Below, piece after piece: positions 1-7,987 of a stretch of DNA of 37,449 bases. The first letter of the stretch is position 1. Each line of letters starts with the position of its first letter. Source of the DNA: Asaia bogorensis. Its GTDB lineage: Bacteria > Pseudomonadota > Alphaproteobacteria > Acetobacterales > Acetobacteraceae. The stretch spans positions 1 to 37,449 of the forward strand of contig CALQTN020000040.1 of NCBI GenBank assembly GCA_943333505.2, read 5' to 3'. A model generated the notes under the pieces. The model saw nothing but the letters and a program-made list of their open reading frames with translations. It did not search any database and was not told where the DNA came from. The position numbers were made by a program, and so were the translations under genes.

Positions 1-849
1 GATCACCGCCGCCCAACCTTCCGGATTATTCCAGTGTTTGCCTTGCATCGATGCTTGCACGGCGATGCAGACATAGGGTTCGGCAATCGGCCGGCTGTCA
101 TCGGTGTAGCTCAGCTTCGGCGCCACTTCGGTCGGGTCAACCCCGAGAATATAGCCTGCGGTGCGATGCAGCCCGACATAGCGGAAGTCGCAGGGTTGGA
201 ACACATTATCGGCATCATCGAAGAACAGGCCGATATTATAGGTGGCGTAGAATTGTTCGGCGTTGATCGCCTGATGGATAATAAAGGTGATGTCGGGATA
301 GGCATCCTGGAATAACGGGATCAGCTTGGCGCCCATGGCACAGGTCAAGCGGCAGCCATGGCGGGCCTGGAACTTCACCGCATAGGGAAACCACCCCATG
401 GTATCGCCGATGGTGCCGACCGGTAATTGCACCAGCACGTCACGGCCGCGTGGGTCGTGTTCGTGGTGGAGCACCAGCTCCCCGGCCGACCAAACCTCGA
501 CACCAAAGCGGATATAGTAGCGTTTGGAGCTCGCAATTGTCCCACCGGTAAAATCGGCGGTGGATTCGAACAGGATATTGCCGGTATCGAGATCGGTCAG
601 TTTCACCCGCCACGGCTTGTCCGAGAGCGGCACCTGGACGCGGCAGCCTTCGTTAAAGTCGAAGCGGATGCCGAGCGGGCCTTCCTGGGTGGCGAGCGGG
701 GCGGCAGGCTGATACGCCGGCACTTCCGGCACGGGTACGGGCACGGCGGCCTTGCTCGGGTTGGCGGCGCTATCCGCGCCTTCAGATGGGGTCACGCTCT
801 GGAAAGCCGGATCCGCGATCTGCGGCACGGTCTGGTGTTCAAGCTGCAT
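1..849 (-). CDS. Autotransporter O-heptosyltransferase, TibC/BAHT type (3' end outside window)
   Basis: The minus strand is open from an ATG at 849 to the window edge (283 codons, no stop). Enzymes of this family transfer ADP-heptose onto serines of the strand-loop-strand repeats of autotransporter adhesins in the cytoplasm. Recognition rests on an N-terminal beta domain (around residues 65-120, with FNEGCRV and TDLDTGNILFES) followed by the glycosyltransferase core with HGCRLTCAMG, YVGLHRTAGYILG and the typical CIAVQASMQGKHWNNP-GW block near residues 260-280. The C-terminal part, which in TibC carries the four iron-binding cysteines, is not in the window. The first 50 residues are Pro/Ala-rich and variable. 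The start overlaps the end of the upstream aminotransferase gene by 11 nt, so the two are probably cotranscribed and translationally coupled. The target autotransporter should lie further left. Family assignment is from memory of TibC/Aah sequences. Confidence 0.8.
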   Translation of the reverse strand, partial: MQLEHQTVPQIADPAFQSVTPSEGADSAANPSKAAVPVPVPEVPAYQPAAPLATQEGPLGIRFDFNEGCRVQVPLSDKPWRVKLTDLDTGNILFESTADFTGGTIASSKRYYIRFGVEVWSAGELVLHHEHDPRGRDVLVQLPVGTIGDTMGWFPYAVKFQARHGCRLTCAMGAKLIPLFQDAYPDITFIIHQAINAEQFYATYNIGLFFDDADNVFQPCDFRYVGLHRTAGYILGVDPTEVAPKLSYTDDSRPIAEPYVCIAVQASMQGKHWNNPEGWAAVI

Positions 850-2134
850 CTTGGGCCAGTTCCGCCAGCGCCTCGGTCCAGGCGGCGATGGTGTGGGCAA
901 CGTCAGCCTCGGTATGGGCGAGGGAGACGTAGTATTTGCTATCGCCCTTGAGGATGCCGCGCGGGCGCAATTTGGCGTTGAAGCGGCGGGCGAGATCGGC
1001 ATCGCCGCGCAGCACGTCGCGGTAATTGGCGATCGGGGCAGTGGTGAAAACCACGTCGAACATCGGTGGTTCGCCGATCACCTGTCCCGGAATGCCGAAG
1101 CGACGCAGCAGTTCGGCCATTGTCGTCATCAGGGTGCGGCCAGTGGCGAAAATTTGTTCGTAGGCGCCGGGGCGGCGCAGGATTTCGAGCGAGGCAAGGC
1201 CCGCGGCAGCGGCCACCGGGTTGCCGGACAAGGTGCCGACCTGCATGAGGAATTTGTCATCGCCGACCAGTCCGCGATCGAAATGGGCCATGATGTCGGC
1301 GCGGCCGGCGATGGCGGCGAGCGGGAAGCCGCCGCCGATGACTTTGCCCAGTGTGCACAGATCGGGGACGACACCGTATTTTTCCTGCGCGCCGCCATAG
1401 GCAAAGCGAAACCCGGTGACGACTTCGTCGAAGATCAGCACCACACCGTATTTCGCGGTGATCGCACGCACGCCTGCGAGGAAGCCAGGGGCGGGGGGAA
1501 TGACCCGCTGCAGGGGTTCAATGATGACAGCGGCGAGGTCATCGTGATGGGCGGCGAGCAGGGCTTCGAAAGCGGCGAGATCGTTGAACGGCGCGACCAG
1601 CACTTCGTCGCGGACCCGGCTCGGCACGCCAGCGCCATCGGGGACCGCTTGCGGGAAATTGCCGGGCTGCTTGGGGGCCAGGCTCATCAGCGCATGATCC
1701 GACATGCCGTGATAGCCGCCCTCGAATTTCAGGATGCGGTCGCGGCCACGGAACGCGCGGGCGACGCGGAGCGCGTACATATCGGCCTCGGTGCCGGTGC
1801 TGACGAAGCGGACCTGTTCGGCGCAGGCGACGGCCGCCACAATTTCAGCCGCGAGATTGATGCCGTGGCGGTTATTGGCAAAATACGTTGTTCCGAGCTT
1901 GACTTGCTCGATGACGGCCGCCGTCACCTCGGGATGGGCGTGGCCGACCAGCATCGGGCCGGAGCCGAGCAGGAAATCGACATATTCATTGCCAGTTTCA
2001 TCCCAAACCCGACCACCTGCGCCCTTGGCGATGATGATGTCGGAGGTGAGGTTGCCAAAGCCACCAGCCGGCAAAACCCGGCGCGCGGTGGCGGCAAGGC
2101 CGAGTTCTCGGTCGCTGGGCGGGAGGGCGGTCAT
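839..2134 (-). CDS. Class III PLP aminotransferase, glutamate-1-semialdehyde aminotransferase-like
   Basis: A 431-residue fold-type I PLP enzyme. Visible features are the substrate-loop region (DETGNEYVDFLLGSGPMLVGHAHP), the PLP-phosphate loop STGTEAD near residue 112, the ring-binding Asp236 in IFDEVVTGFR and the Schiff-base Lys264 in TLGKVIGGGFP. The sequence resembles HemL-like aminotransferases, but the setting (transporters, catabolic genes, a heptosyltransferase) argues against a role in tetrapyrrole synthesis; the substrate cannot be named. I chose the ATG at 2134 because AGGAG lies at 2145-2149, 10 nt upstream; longer in-frame starts to 2197 lack this and would add a non-conserved tail. 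The gene is divergent from the amino-acid permease gene and overlaps the heptosyltransferase gene downstream by 11 nt. Confidence 0.85.
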   Translation of the reverse strand: MTALPPSDRELGLAATARRVLPAGGFGNLTSDIIIAKGAGGRVWDETGNEYVDFLLGSGPMLVGHAHPEVTAAVIEQVKLGTTYFANNRHGINLAAEIVAAVACAEQVRFVSTGTEADMYALRVARAFRGRDRILKFEGGYHGMSDHALMSLAPKQPGNFPQAVPDGAGVPSRVRDEVLVAPFNDLAAFEALLAAHHDDLAAVIIEPLQRVIPPAPGFLAGVRAITAKYGVVLIFDEVVTGFRFAYGGAQEKYGVVPDLCTLGKVIGGGFPLAAIAGRADIMAHFDRGLVGDDKFLMQVGTLSGNPVAAAAGLASLEILRRPGAYEQIFATGRTLMTTMAELLRRFGIPGQVIGEPPMFDVVFTTAPIANYRDVLRGDADLARRFNAKLRPRGILKGDSKYYVSLAHTEADVAHTIAAWTEALAELAQDAA

Positions 2135-2223
2135 GGCGGCGATGCTCCTGTGACGATGCCCCATGTTGACCGAGACTGCGTGCGGTCGCAACTTCACTGC
2201 CCCACAACACGGAGCCTTCGCGT

Positions 2224-3021
2224 TTGTCCCGCCGCTTTAGCCGTTCCGACCTGCTGCAGTCATGCGCGTTCGTGGTGCTGATCGTGCTTGCCGCATGGGG
2301 CATCACGCTCGGGGCCGGGGCGATGCCGTATCGCTGGCAGTGGCACAAGATCCCGCAATTTGTTGTCCGGGTCATCGATGGGGAGGTTTATGCCGGACCG
2401 CTGATCCGTGGCCTCGGGGTCAGTTTGCGGATATCGGCGCTGGCGTTCGGGGTGACGATATTTGCCGGGCTGATGGCGGCGTTGCTCCTGCTGTCTTCGA
2501 GCATCGTCGGGCGGGGATTGGCGCGGTGCTATGTCGAGGTCATCCGCAACACGCCGCTGCTGGTGCAGCTTTATCTGTTCTATTTCGTTTTGGCGCCGAT
2601 ACTGGGCATCGGGCGCGAGGCGACCGGGGTGCTCGCGCTGGGGCTGTTCGAGGGCGCGTTTGCCGCCGAGATTATCCGTGCCGGGATTTTGGCGGTACCG
2701 CAGGCGCAAACCGAGGCGGGCCAAAGCCTCGGCCTGGCGCGGGGGCAAATCTATCGCTTCATCATTCTACCGCAGGCGCTGCGGATTGTGCTGCCGCCGC
2801 TGACCAGCCTGTCGATCAGCCTAGTCAAGCACTCCGCCATCGTCAGCGCCATCGCGATTTTCGATTTGACCAATGAGGGTCGCAATATTATCGCCGACAC
2901 CTTCATGACTTTCGAGGTATGGCTGACCGTTGCCTTGATCTATCTTGTGGTTACCACGACGATGTCCTGGCTTGCGACCTGGCTCGAACACCGGCTACGC
3001 ACTGATCAACAAAGGAGCTAA
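2224..3021 (+). CDS. Polar amino-acid ABC transporter permease (HisM/GlnP family)
   Basis: A 265-residue inner-membrane permease of the polar amino-acid uptake family. An N-terminal membrane helix (about residues 10-30) is followed by a HisMQ-type core with RNTPLLVQLYLFYF (typical of the family) and the ATPase-coupling EAA loop, EAGQSLGLARGQIYRFIILPQ-type sequence near residues 160-180. The start is TTG at 2224 with GGAG at 2211-2214; no better ATG exists upstream. It is the first gene of a permease/binding protein/permease operon; the binding-protein gene begins 1 nt after its stop. No cognate ATPase gene occurs in the window. Confidence 0.9.
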   Translation: MSRRFSRSDLLQSCAFVVLIVLAAWGITLGAGAMPYRWQWHKIPQFVVRVIDGEVYAGPLIRGLGVSLRISALAFGVTIFAGLMAALLLLSSSIVGRGLARCYVEVIRNTPLLVQLYLFYFVLAPILGIGREATGVLALGLFEGAFAAEIIRAGILAVPQAQTEAGQSLGLARGQIYRFIILPQALRIVLPPLTSLSISLVKHSAIVSAIAIFDLTNEGRNIIADTFMTFEVWLTVALIYLVVTTTMSWLATWLEHRLRTDQQRS

Positions 3022-3022
3022 C

Positions 3023-3820
3023 ATGAAACGTAGAACTTTGATGCAAGGCGCCGCCCTTGCAGCTGTCGCCCGCCCTGCCTTCGCTGCCGGCAGCGTGATC
3101 GACGACATCAAATCGCGCGGCGTGCTGCGCGCCGGACTTTCGACGTTTGTGCCGTGGGCGATGCGCGACAAGACCGGCAAGCTGATCGGCTACGAGCTTG
3201 ATGTCGGCGCCCGGCTTGCCGCCGATCTGGGTGTCAAACACGAGCCGATGCCGACGGCGTGGGACGGGATTATTCCGGCGCTGCTGGCCGGCAATTTCGA
3301 CGTGATCATCGGCGGCATGACCGTGACCCCGGCGCGGCTTGAAAGCGTTGACTTCACCGAGGCCTATTCGTTCAGCGGGGTTCACTTCGTGGCCAGCCGC
3401 AAGACGGCGCCGGGATTAACCAGCCTTGAAGCGTTCAACCGTGCCGATTTCACCGTGGTGGCCCGCCGTGGCACCAATGCTGTGACAGTGGTGCAGGCCA
3501 AGCTGCCAAAAGCCACCTTGCGCCAGTTCGATGATGACGCGCAGGCGTTGCAGGAATTGCTCAACGGCAATGCGATGGCGTGGTTTACCTCGACCCCCAA
3601 ACCGGCTTTTGCCGCCGTGGACAATGCGGCGACCTTGTACCTGCCAGTGGAAAAGGCGATCGAACCGCAGCGCGATGCGATGGCGATCCGCAAGGGCGAT
3701 CCGGCCGGAATTGCTGCGCTGAACACCTGGATTGCCGCGCGCAAGGCCGATGGCTTCCTGGCCGATCGCTTCCATTACTGGTTCGAAGGCCGGACCTGGC
3801 TGCCGCAAACCCAAGCCTGA
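3023..3820 (+). CDS. Amino-acid ABC transporter periplasmic binding protein (SBP_bac_3)
   Basis: A 265-residue extracytoplasmic binding protein of the GlnH/HisJ type. The N-terminus KRRTLMQGAALAAVARPAFA is an export signal with a twin-arginine-like start and likely cleavage after AFA. The mature part opens with DDIKSRGVLRAGLS and contains the family signature around GYELDVGARLAADLG and WDGIIPALLAGNFDVIIGG, where the amino-acid ligand is normally bound. The ATG at 3023 has AAAGGAG at 3011-3017. It lies between the two permease genes, and the second permease begins at or just after its stop codon. Ligand specificity cannot be read from sequence. Confidence 0.9.
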   Translation: MKRRTLMQGAALAAVARPAFAAGSVIDDIKSRGVLRAGLSTFVPWAMRDKTGKLIGYELDVGARLAADLGVKHEPMPTAWDGIIPALLAGNFDVIIGGMTVTPARLESVDFTEAYSFSGVHFVASRKTAPGLTSLEAFNRADFTVVARRGTNAVTVVQAKLPKATLRQFDDDAQALQELLNGNAMAWFTSTPKPAFAAVDNAATLYLPVEKAIEPQRDAMAIRKGDPAGIAALNTWIAARKADGFLADRFHYWFEGRTWLPQTQA

Positions 3821-4701
3821 CGATTTCTTCTCTTAAAAAACTAAGCTGGCTGGATGCCGTGATCCTTCTGGGGGTCGCGGCATTCGTCGCTTTTATCGCC
3901 TTTCGGGTGCAGTCGGTGCTGAACTACCGCTGGAACTGGGCGTCGATCCCAAACTACCTCATACGCTGGGACGATCAGCGCGGCTGGGTTGCCAACCTGC
4001 TGCTGCAAGGATTGCTCACCACCTTGCGGCTGAGCCTGTGGAGCATGGCGTTGGCGGCGGTGTTCGGCATGGTGATCGCGGTGCTGCGATCCTCGGCGCA
4101 GTTGCTGCCACGGCTGGTTGGGCGCGCCTATGTCGAACTGATGCGCAATACGCCGCCATTGGTGCTGATTTTCGTCGGGTATTTTTTCGTTTCAAGCCAG
4201 ATCATGCCGCTGCTTGGCATTGACGCGGCGATCCGCACTGCAAGCCCGACCACACTTGCAGCCATCGACGTCGCTTTTGGCGAACCACGCCTGCTGAAGA
4301 ACTTCCTCAGCGCGATGATCGTGCTGGCCTTGTTCGAGGGCGCGTATGTCGCTGAAATCCTGCGCGCCGGCATCCAGTCGATCGGGGTTGGTCAGTGGGA
4401 TGCAGCGCTGGCGCTCGGCATGGGGCGGCTGCGTGCGCTGCGGCTAGTGATCCTGCCGCAAGCCCTGGCGCGCATGGTGCCGCCGCTCGCGGGGCAGTTT
4501 ATTTCGCTGATCAAGGATAGTTCGGTGGTGTCGCTGATCTCGATCCAGGACCTGACCTTCATGGCCAATGATGTCGCGGTTTCGACCACAAGGGTGTTTG
4601 AGACCTGGATTACGGCGTCGGTGTTGTATTTCGGCGTATGTTTGATGTTGTCGCTGGGGTTTCGGCGGTTGGAGCGTCGGTTAAATCGTCATGACCGCTG
4701 A
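3817..4701 (+). CDS. Polar amino-acid ABC transporter permease, second subunit
   Basis: A permease of about 294 residues, partner of the one at 2224. The N-terminal helix is followed by RVQSVLNYRWNWASIPNY, a segment common to this subfamily, then RNTPPLVLIFVGYFFV, an insertion around residues 130-160, and the EAA loop near QWDAALALGMGRLRALRL. The start is uncertain: the conserved reading begins at about 3817, where only a CTG that overlaps the binding-protein stop (CTGA) is available, without an evident ribosome-binding site. The next usual start in frame is GTG at 3859, inside the first membrane helix. Coupling to the upstream stop may allow the CTG start. The stop codon lies in a perfect hairpin (4688-4717). 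Confidence 0.8.
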   Translation: MTISSLKKLSWLDAVILLGVAAFVAFIAFRVQSVLNYRWNWASIPNYLIRWDDQRGWVANLLLQGLLTTLRLSLWSMALAAVFGMVIAVLRSSAQLLPRLVGRAYVELMRNTPPLVLIFVGYFFVSSQIMPLLGIDAAIRTASPTTLAAIDVAFGEPRLLKNFLSAMIVLALFEGAYVAEILRAGIQSIGVGQWDAALALGMGRLRALRLVILPQALARMVPPLAGQFISLIKDSSVVSLISIQDLTFMANDVAVSTTRVFETWITASVLYFGVCLMLSLGFRRLERRLNRHDR

Positions 4702-4717
4702 TAGGCGCGGTCATGAC
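4688..4717. terminator. Perfect 11-bp palindrome over the permease stop codon, terminator-like
   Basis: GTCATGACCGC at 4688-4698 is the exact reverse complement of GCGGTCATGAC at 4707-4717, with an 8-nt loop that holds the TGA stop of the permease gene. No T-run follows on either strand, so it may be a Rho-assisted stop, an mRNA 3'-end stabiliser or an operator rather than a classical intrinsic terminator. It sits between convergent operons. Confidence 0.45.
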
Positions 4718-4719
4718 TA

Positions 4720-4847
4720 TCTAACCCTTTGTTTGGTCGCGTGGCCAGACCTTCGTGTGATTCCACCTACGGTCATCACGCTCTAACTCTTTGTTGGGTC
4801 GCGTGGCCAGACCTTCGTGTGATTCCACCTACGGTCATCACGCTCTA
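4720..4847. repeat. Tandem 62-bp repeat, two copies plus a start of a third
   Basis: Copy 1 covers 4720-4781 and copy 2 covers 4782-4843, nearly identical over 62 bp (differences only in the first 17 bases). The opening TCTA recurs at 4844-4847, where it supplies the TAG stop of the minus-strand flavoenzyme gene. On the minus strand each unit begins GAGCGTGATGACCGTAGG, which resembles the start of the repeat at 37199-37236, so both may belong to one dispersed intergenic family. No protein is encoded here. Confidence 0.85.
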
Positions 4848-5963
4848 GCGCGGTGACAAAATCGGATCGGTCAGCCGCGCCGCCATAAAATCGGTCACCT
4901 CGCCCGCCGGCCGCGCACCGGTCACGCCATCGGCCACCGCCTCCCCCACCAAGGCGCCGAACTTGAAGCCGTGCCCGGAACAGGCGCTGGCGAGCCAGCC
5001 GCGTGCGCCGAGCGGGCGGATGGCGAAGCGTTGGTCGGCTGTCACCGTATAGAAGCAGGATTTGGCTTCCAGCACGCGGTAGGCGGCGAAATCCGCCAGC
5101 GCCAGCCGGCCGGCTTCCATCACCCGTTCAATCTGATGGGCGCTCGCGACCCGTGGCGCGGCGGGGTCGCCATCGTCGTTGTGGTCATAGTCGCCGAGCT
5201 TGAGCCGGGTGCCGCCGCGCGGCGGCAGGATATAGACGCCACCTGACGCGGTTGGCAGCCGGTTGAGCAGCATCGGCGCGCGCGACCACGCGTCGGCAAG
5301 TGCGGAAGGCGGTTCGAGATAAACCACAGTTTGCGCGGTGGTCCGCACGGCTTCCGGCAGCGCGCCGAGCAATTGTGGCACCCAGGCACCGGCAGCTATC
5401 ACGACCGCATCGCCCTGCCAGCCATCAAGCCGGCCATGTTCGGGATCGACATCGGCAATCCTGCTGTGCGGGCGCAAGGTGACACCAAGTTTTGGCAGAT
5501 GGCGTGCCAGCGCGGCCACAATCCGGTCGGCGCGCAACATGCCGGCACCATGGGTTTGCACCACGCGCTGCAAGCCATCGCAGTTGACCATCGGCAGGCT
5601 GGCCGCAACGTCATCGAGTGGCACATCGCGATAGGCCACGCCCATATGGTCGAGGCAGGCGGAGACATGGCGGTACCAATCGAATTCCATCCGCATGCAA
5701 TAGGTTGCCGGGGCGGGGACGAAATGGCTTTCCCCAAGATCGGCCCACAACCGGTCCCAGGCGGCAAAGGCCTGCGGTATCATCAGCGCATAGCCGCGCA
5801 TCGACCCATAGGCGTGGCGGATAATCCGATGCTCATCAAAGGACGAGGAAAGCGGGTTGGGGATTGGTCCCTGATCGAACACCGTAACATCGTGGCCACG
5901 TTTGGCGAGCGCCCAGGCGGTGCAAAGCCCGGCAATGCCGGCGCCGACAATGCCGATTTTCAT
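4845..5963 (-). CDS. Sarcosine-oxidase-like FAD-dependent oxidoreductase (DAO family)
   Basis: A 372-residue cytoplasmic flavoenzyme resembling monomeric sarcosine oxidase and N-methyltryptophan oxidase, which oxidise secondary N-methyl amines with release of hydrogen peroxide. The Rossmann motif GIVGAGIAGLCTAW is at 4-17. The family block SSFDEHRIIRHAYG lies at 40-53. C-terminal SCFYTVTADQRF carries Cys303, aligning with the cysteine that binds FAD covalently in monomeric sarcosine oxidase. SGHGFKF (329-335) supplies the conserved lysine near the flavin. The ATG at 5963 overlaps the amidohydrolase stop (ATGA), making this the last gene of a four-gene minus-strand operon. Substrate is inferred only to be a secondary or N-substituted amino acid. 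Confidence 0.88.
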   Translation of the reverse strand: MKIGIVGAGIAGLCTAWALAKRGHDVTVFDQGPIPNPLSSSFDEHRIIRHAYGSMRGYALMIPQAFAAWDRLWADLGESHFVPAPATYCMRMEFDWYRHVSACLDHMGVAYRDVPLDDVAASLPMVNCDGLQRVVQTHGAGMLRADRIVAALARHLPKLGVTLRPHSRIADVDPEHGRLDGWQGDAVVIAAGAWVPQLLGALPEAVRTTAQTVVYLEPPSALADAWSRAPMLLNRLPTASGGVYILPPRGGTRLKLGDYDHNDDGDPAAPRVASAHQIERVMEAGRLALADFAAYRVLEAKSCFYTVTADQRFAIRPLGARGWLASACSGHGFKFGALVGEAVADGVTGARPAGEVTDFMAARLTDPILSPR

Positions 5964-6961
5964 GCCCCTGCCCGCCGCGTTGCCTCGCGCGCGAAAATCG
6001 CCGTGGCGGTGCCGGAGGCGACCATGGCGCGGTCGGCATCGGACAGGCGCGCATCGGCAAGGGCGCGGGTGGACACATCGCTGGTGAAAATCGGGTAGTC
6101 GGTGCCGAACATCACCCGGTCGGCACCAAAGACGGTCACCGCCATTTCCAGTGCGCGGGGGCCGAGGGAGGCGCAATCGAAGACGATATCGCCGAGCAAT
6201 TGCGACGGGCGCGGCGCAGCGGGATCGCGGGTGGCGACGATGTGGTCCATCCGTTCCACCACGAACGGGAAAGTGCCGCCGAGATTGACCACCTGCCAGG
6301 TGATATGCGGGAACACACGCATCGCGTCGGAATGGATCAGCGACAGCAGCGCATTGGTGATACCGGCATGGAGATCGATGGTGGAGGCGCGATGCATGGT
6401 GAGGTCGGGGTAGATTTTGGGCTCCAGGCTTTCATCATGGCGCTGGCCGGGATGCAGCATGAGATGCGCGCCGAGCCGATTGGCCTCCTCCAGCAACGGC
6501 CATAAGGCGGTGATGCCGGCGAGCGACAGAAAGTAATTGCTCGGGATGATCGCACCAGGCAGGCCAAGGGTTCTGACCGATCGTTCCAGTTCGCCGATGC
6601 TGACATCGAGATCGGCCAGCGGCAGGCCGGCCAGGGCGGTGAAGCGATCGGGGTGGGCGGCGCAGGTTGCGGCCAGTTCGTCATTCACCTCCGCCACCAG
6701 CGCGCGGGCTTCCTCGATCGGCAGCACGTCCGGCCCCAGCGCACCGGGGAAGGTGATCACCTGGCGATCAATACCCTGCGCATCCATCCAGCCCAGCCGG
6801 TCGGCGAGCGAGACGAAGCCGCCGCCGAGTTCGAAGCGGCTGGTGGGGGTGACCATGAAGCGTCGGCCAGAAGTGGTTTCGACCCGCGGGACGTCGCTGC
6901 GGGCTGCCAAATGGCGGAACAGGGCCTCGCCGTAGAAATGGGCGTGGGTATCGAAAATCAC
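5960..6961 (-). CDS. Amidohydrolase-2 (ACMSD-like) family metal-dependent hydrolase
   Basis: A 333-residue TIM-barrel protein of the amidohydrolase_2 group (2-amino-3-carboxymuconate-6-semialdehyde decarboxylase and gamma-resorcylate decarboxylase relatives). Metal-ligand motifs seen are DTHAHF (His6, His8), HLMLHPG (His170) and MFGTDYP (Asp288). Oddly, the position that usually reads H-x-GG reads VNLGG, with Asn226 in place of the histidine, so metal geometry may differ or a neighbouring His (219) may serve. Start is GTG at 6961, overlapping the oxygenase stop (GTGA), and the gene ends in an ATGA overlap with the flavoenzyme gene. Tight coupling implies that the three enzymes act on the same compound. 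Confidence 0.85.
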   Translation of the reverse strand: MIFDTHAHFYGEALFRHLAARSDVPRVETTSGRRFMVTPTSRFELGGGFVSLADRLGWMDAQGIDRQVITFPGALGPDVLPIEEARALVAEVNDELAATCAAHPDRFTALAGLPLADLDVSIGELERSVRTLGLPGAIIPSNYFLSLAGITALWPLLEEANRLGAHLMLHPGQRHDESLEPKIYPDLTMHRASTIDLHAGITNALLSLIHSDAMRVFPHITWQVVNLGGTFPFVVERMDHIVATRDPAAPRPSQLLGDIVFDCASLGPRALEMAVTVFGADRVMFGTDYPIFTSDVSTRALADARLSDADRAMVASGTATAIFAREATRRAGA

Positions 6962-7929
6962 GCTATCGGCTTCTGGCGATAGGCAAAGGCGGCATCGAAG
7001 CGCGATTGCACGTAGTCGCCACAGCTGACCGGGGCGTGGCGCGCAACCTCCCCAGGGCGGGTGATCGGGGCGATCACCGTATCGCGATCGGGATCGACGA
7101 ACACCGCGCAGGACAGGCGTTCATGTCCGGATCGGTTGACGACGCGATGCGGGGTGGACTGGAAGCGATCATTGGTCCAGCGCGCCAGCAAATCGCCGAC
7201 ATTAACGACATAGGTGCCAGGGATGGGGGCTGCGGCCACCCAACCATCGCGGCCACGCACTTCCAGGCCGCCAGTCTGATCCTGGTAGAGCAAGGTGAGG
7301 CAACCCCAGTCGGTGTGGGGTGCGACGCCGAACTGCTCGCCATCGGTGTCAGGCGCTTGGGGGGGATAATAGATGATCGACCCGCGCGAGGTCGGGCGGG
7401 TGATGCTGCGGACGAAGCTTTCGGCATCAATATCGATGCTGGTGGCGAAGGCCCGCAGCAGGCGCCAACCGACCGCGTTGGCCTCGGTGAAATACTGGTT
7501 CAGCAGCGGCCGCATGGCGGGCAGGAAATCCGGCCACTGGTTGGGCGGGATGCCATAAGCATCCGGGGTGGCCGCACCGGTGGTGCTGTCGAGGCCCCAG
7601 ATGAAGCTTTCCTTCAGATCGGGGCGGCTGCCGGCGTACATTTTGGCCTCACCGGCCTTGATGAAGCCACGATGCCAGGGATTGACCGTCACCGCCTGCT
7701 TGCGCGCGACATCGGCGGAGAAAAACGCCCGTGAGGTATCGAAGACCTGATCGATCAGGCTTTGCGCGATCCCGTGATTGCGCACGTAGAAGAACCCGGT
7801 TGCCTCGGCGGCGGCGAGCATTTCCGCCCCCACGGCGGCATAGGCTTCTGGCGCACCGGTTGCGAGAGGCGAGACATCGATCACCGGGATCAGCGCGACA
7901 TCGATGGTGCGCGCAGTCGCATGGGCCAT
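6958..7929 (-). CDS. Isopenicillin N synthase-like 2-oxoglutarate/Fe(II) oxygenase
   Basis: A 323-residue non-haem iron oxygenase. The DIOX_N part (12-125) has IPVIDVSPL and GFFYVRNHGI. The jelly-roll 2OG-FeII_Oxy domain has the iron triad His205-x-Asp207 (APHTDWG) and His261 (STPHRVVN), followed by Arg271-x-Ser273, the usual 2-oxoglutarate carboxylate clamp. The likely reaction is hydroxylation, oxidative demethylation or ring chemistry on a small amine or amino acid; the substrate is unknown. The ATG at 7929 has AAGGA 7 nt upstream; in-frame starts further upstream extend into the M24 gene and are rejected. It lies 58 nt after the peptidase stop and overlaps the amidohydrolase gene. Confidence 0.9.
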   Translation of the reverse strand: MAHATARTIDVALIPVIDVSPLATGAPEAYAAVGAEMLAAAEATGFFYVRNHGIAQSLIDQVFDTSRAFFSADVARKQAVTVNPWHRGFIKAGEAKMYAGSRPDLKESFIWGLDSTTGAATPDAYGIPPNQWPDFLPAMRPLLNQYFTEANAVGWRLLRAFATSIDIDAESFVRSITRPTSRGSIIYYPPQAPDTDGEQFGVAPHTDWGCLTLLYQDQTGGLEVRGRDGWVAAAPIPGTYVVNVGDLLARWTNDRFQSTPHRVVNRSGHERLSCAVFVDPDRDTVIAPITRPGEVARHAPVSCGDYVQSRFDAAFAYRQKPIA

Positions 7930-7987
7930 GGGGACGTCCTTTGTAGCAAAACAAGGGGCCAATTCTGCTACAGCTGCGCTAGCCCCG

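Noticed and set aside
839-2134. Naming the aminotransferase hemL
   Set aside because: The HemL-like motifs are shared by many class III aminotransferases, and the neighbours do not include tetrapyrrole genes.
752-2281. Plus-strand open frame of about 509 codons
   Set aside because: It lies antisense to the aminotransferase gene, which has clear PLP motifs and a ribosome-binding site; the plus-strand translation is His/Gly/Arg-rich without a recognisable family.
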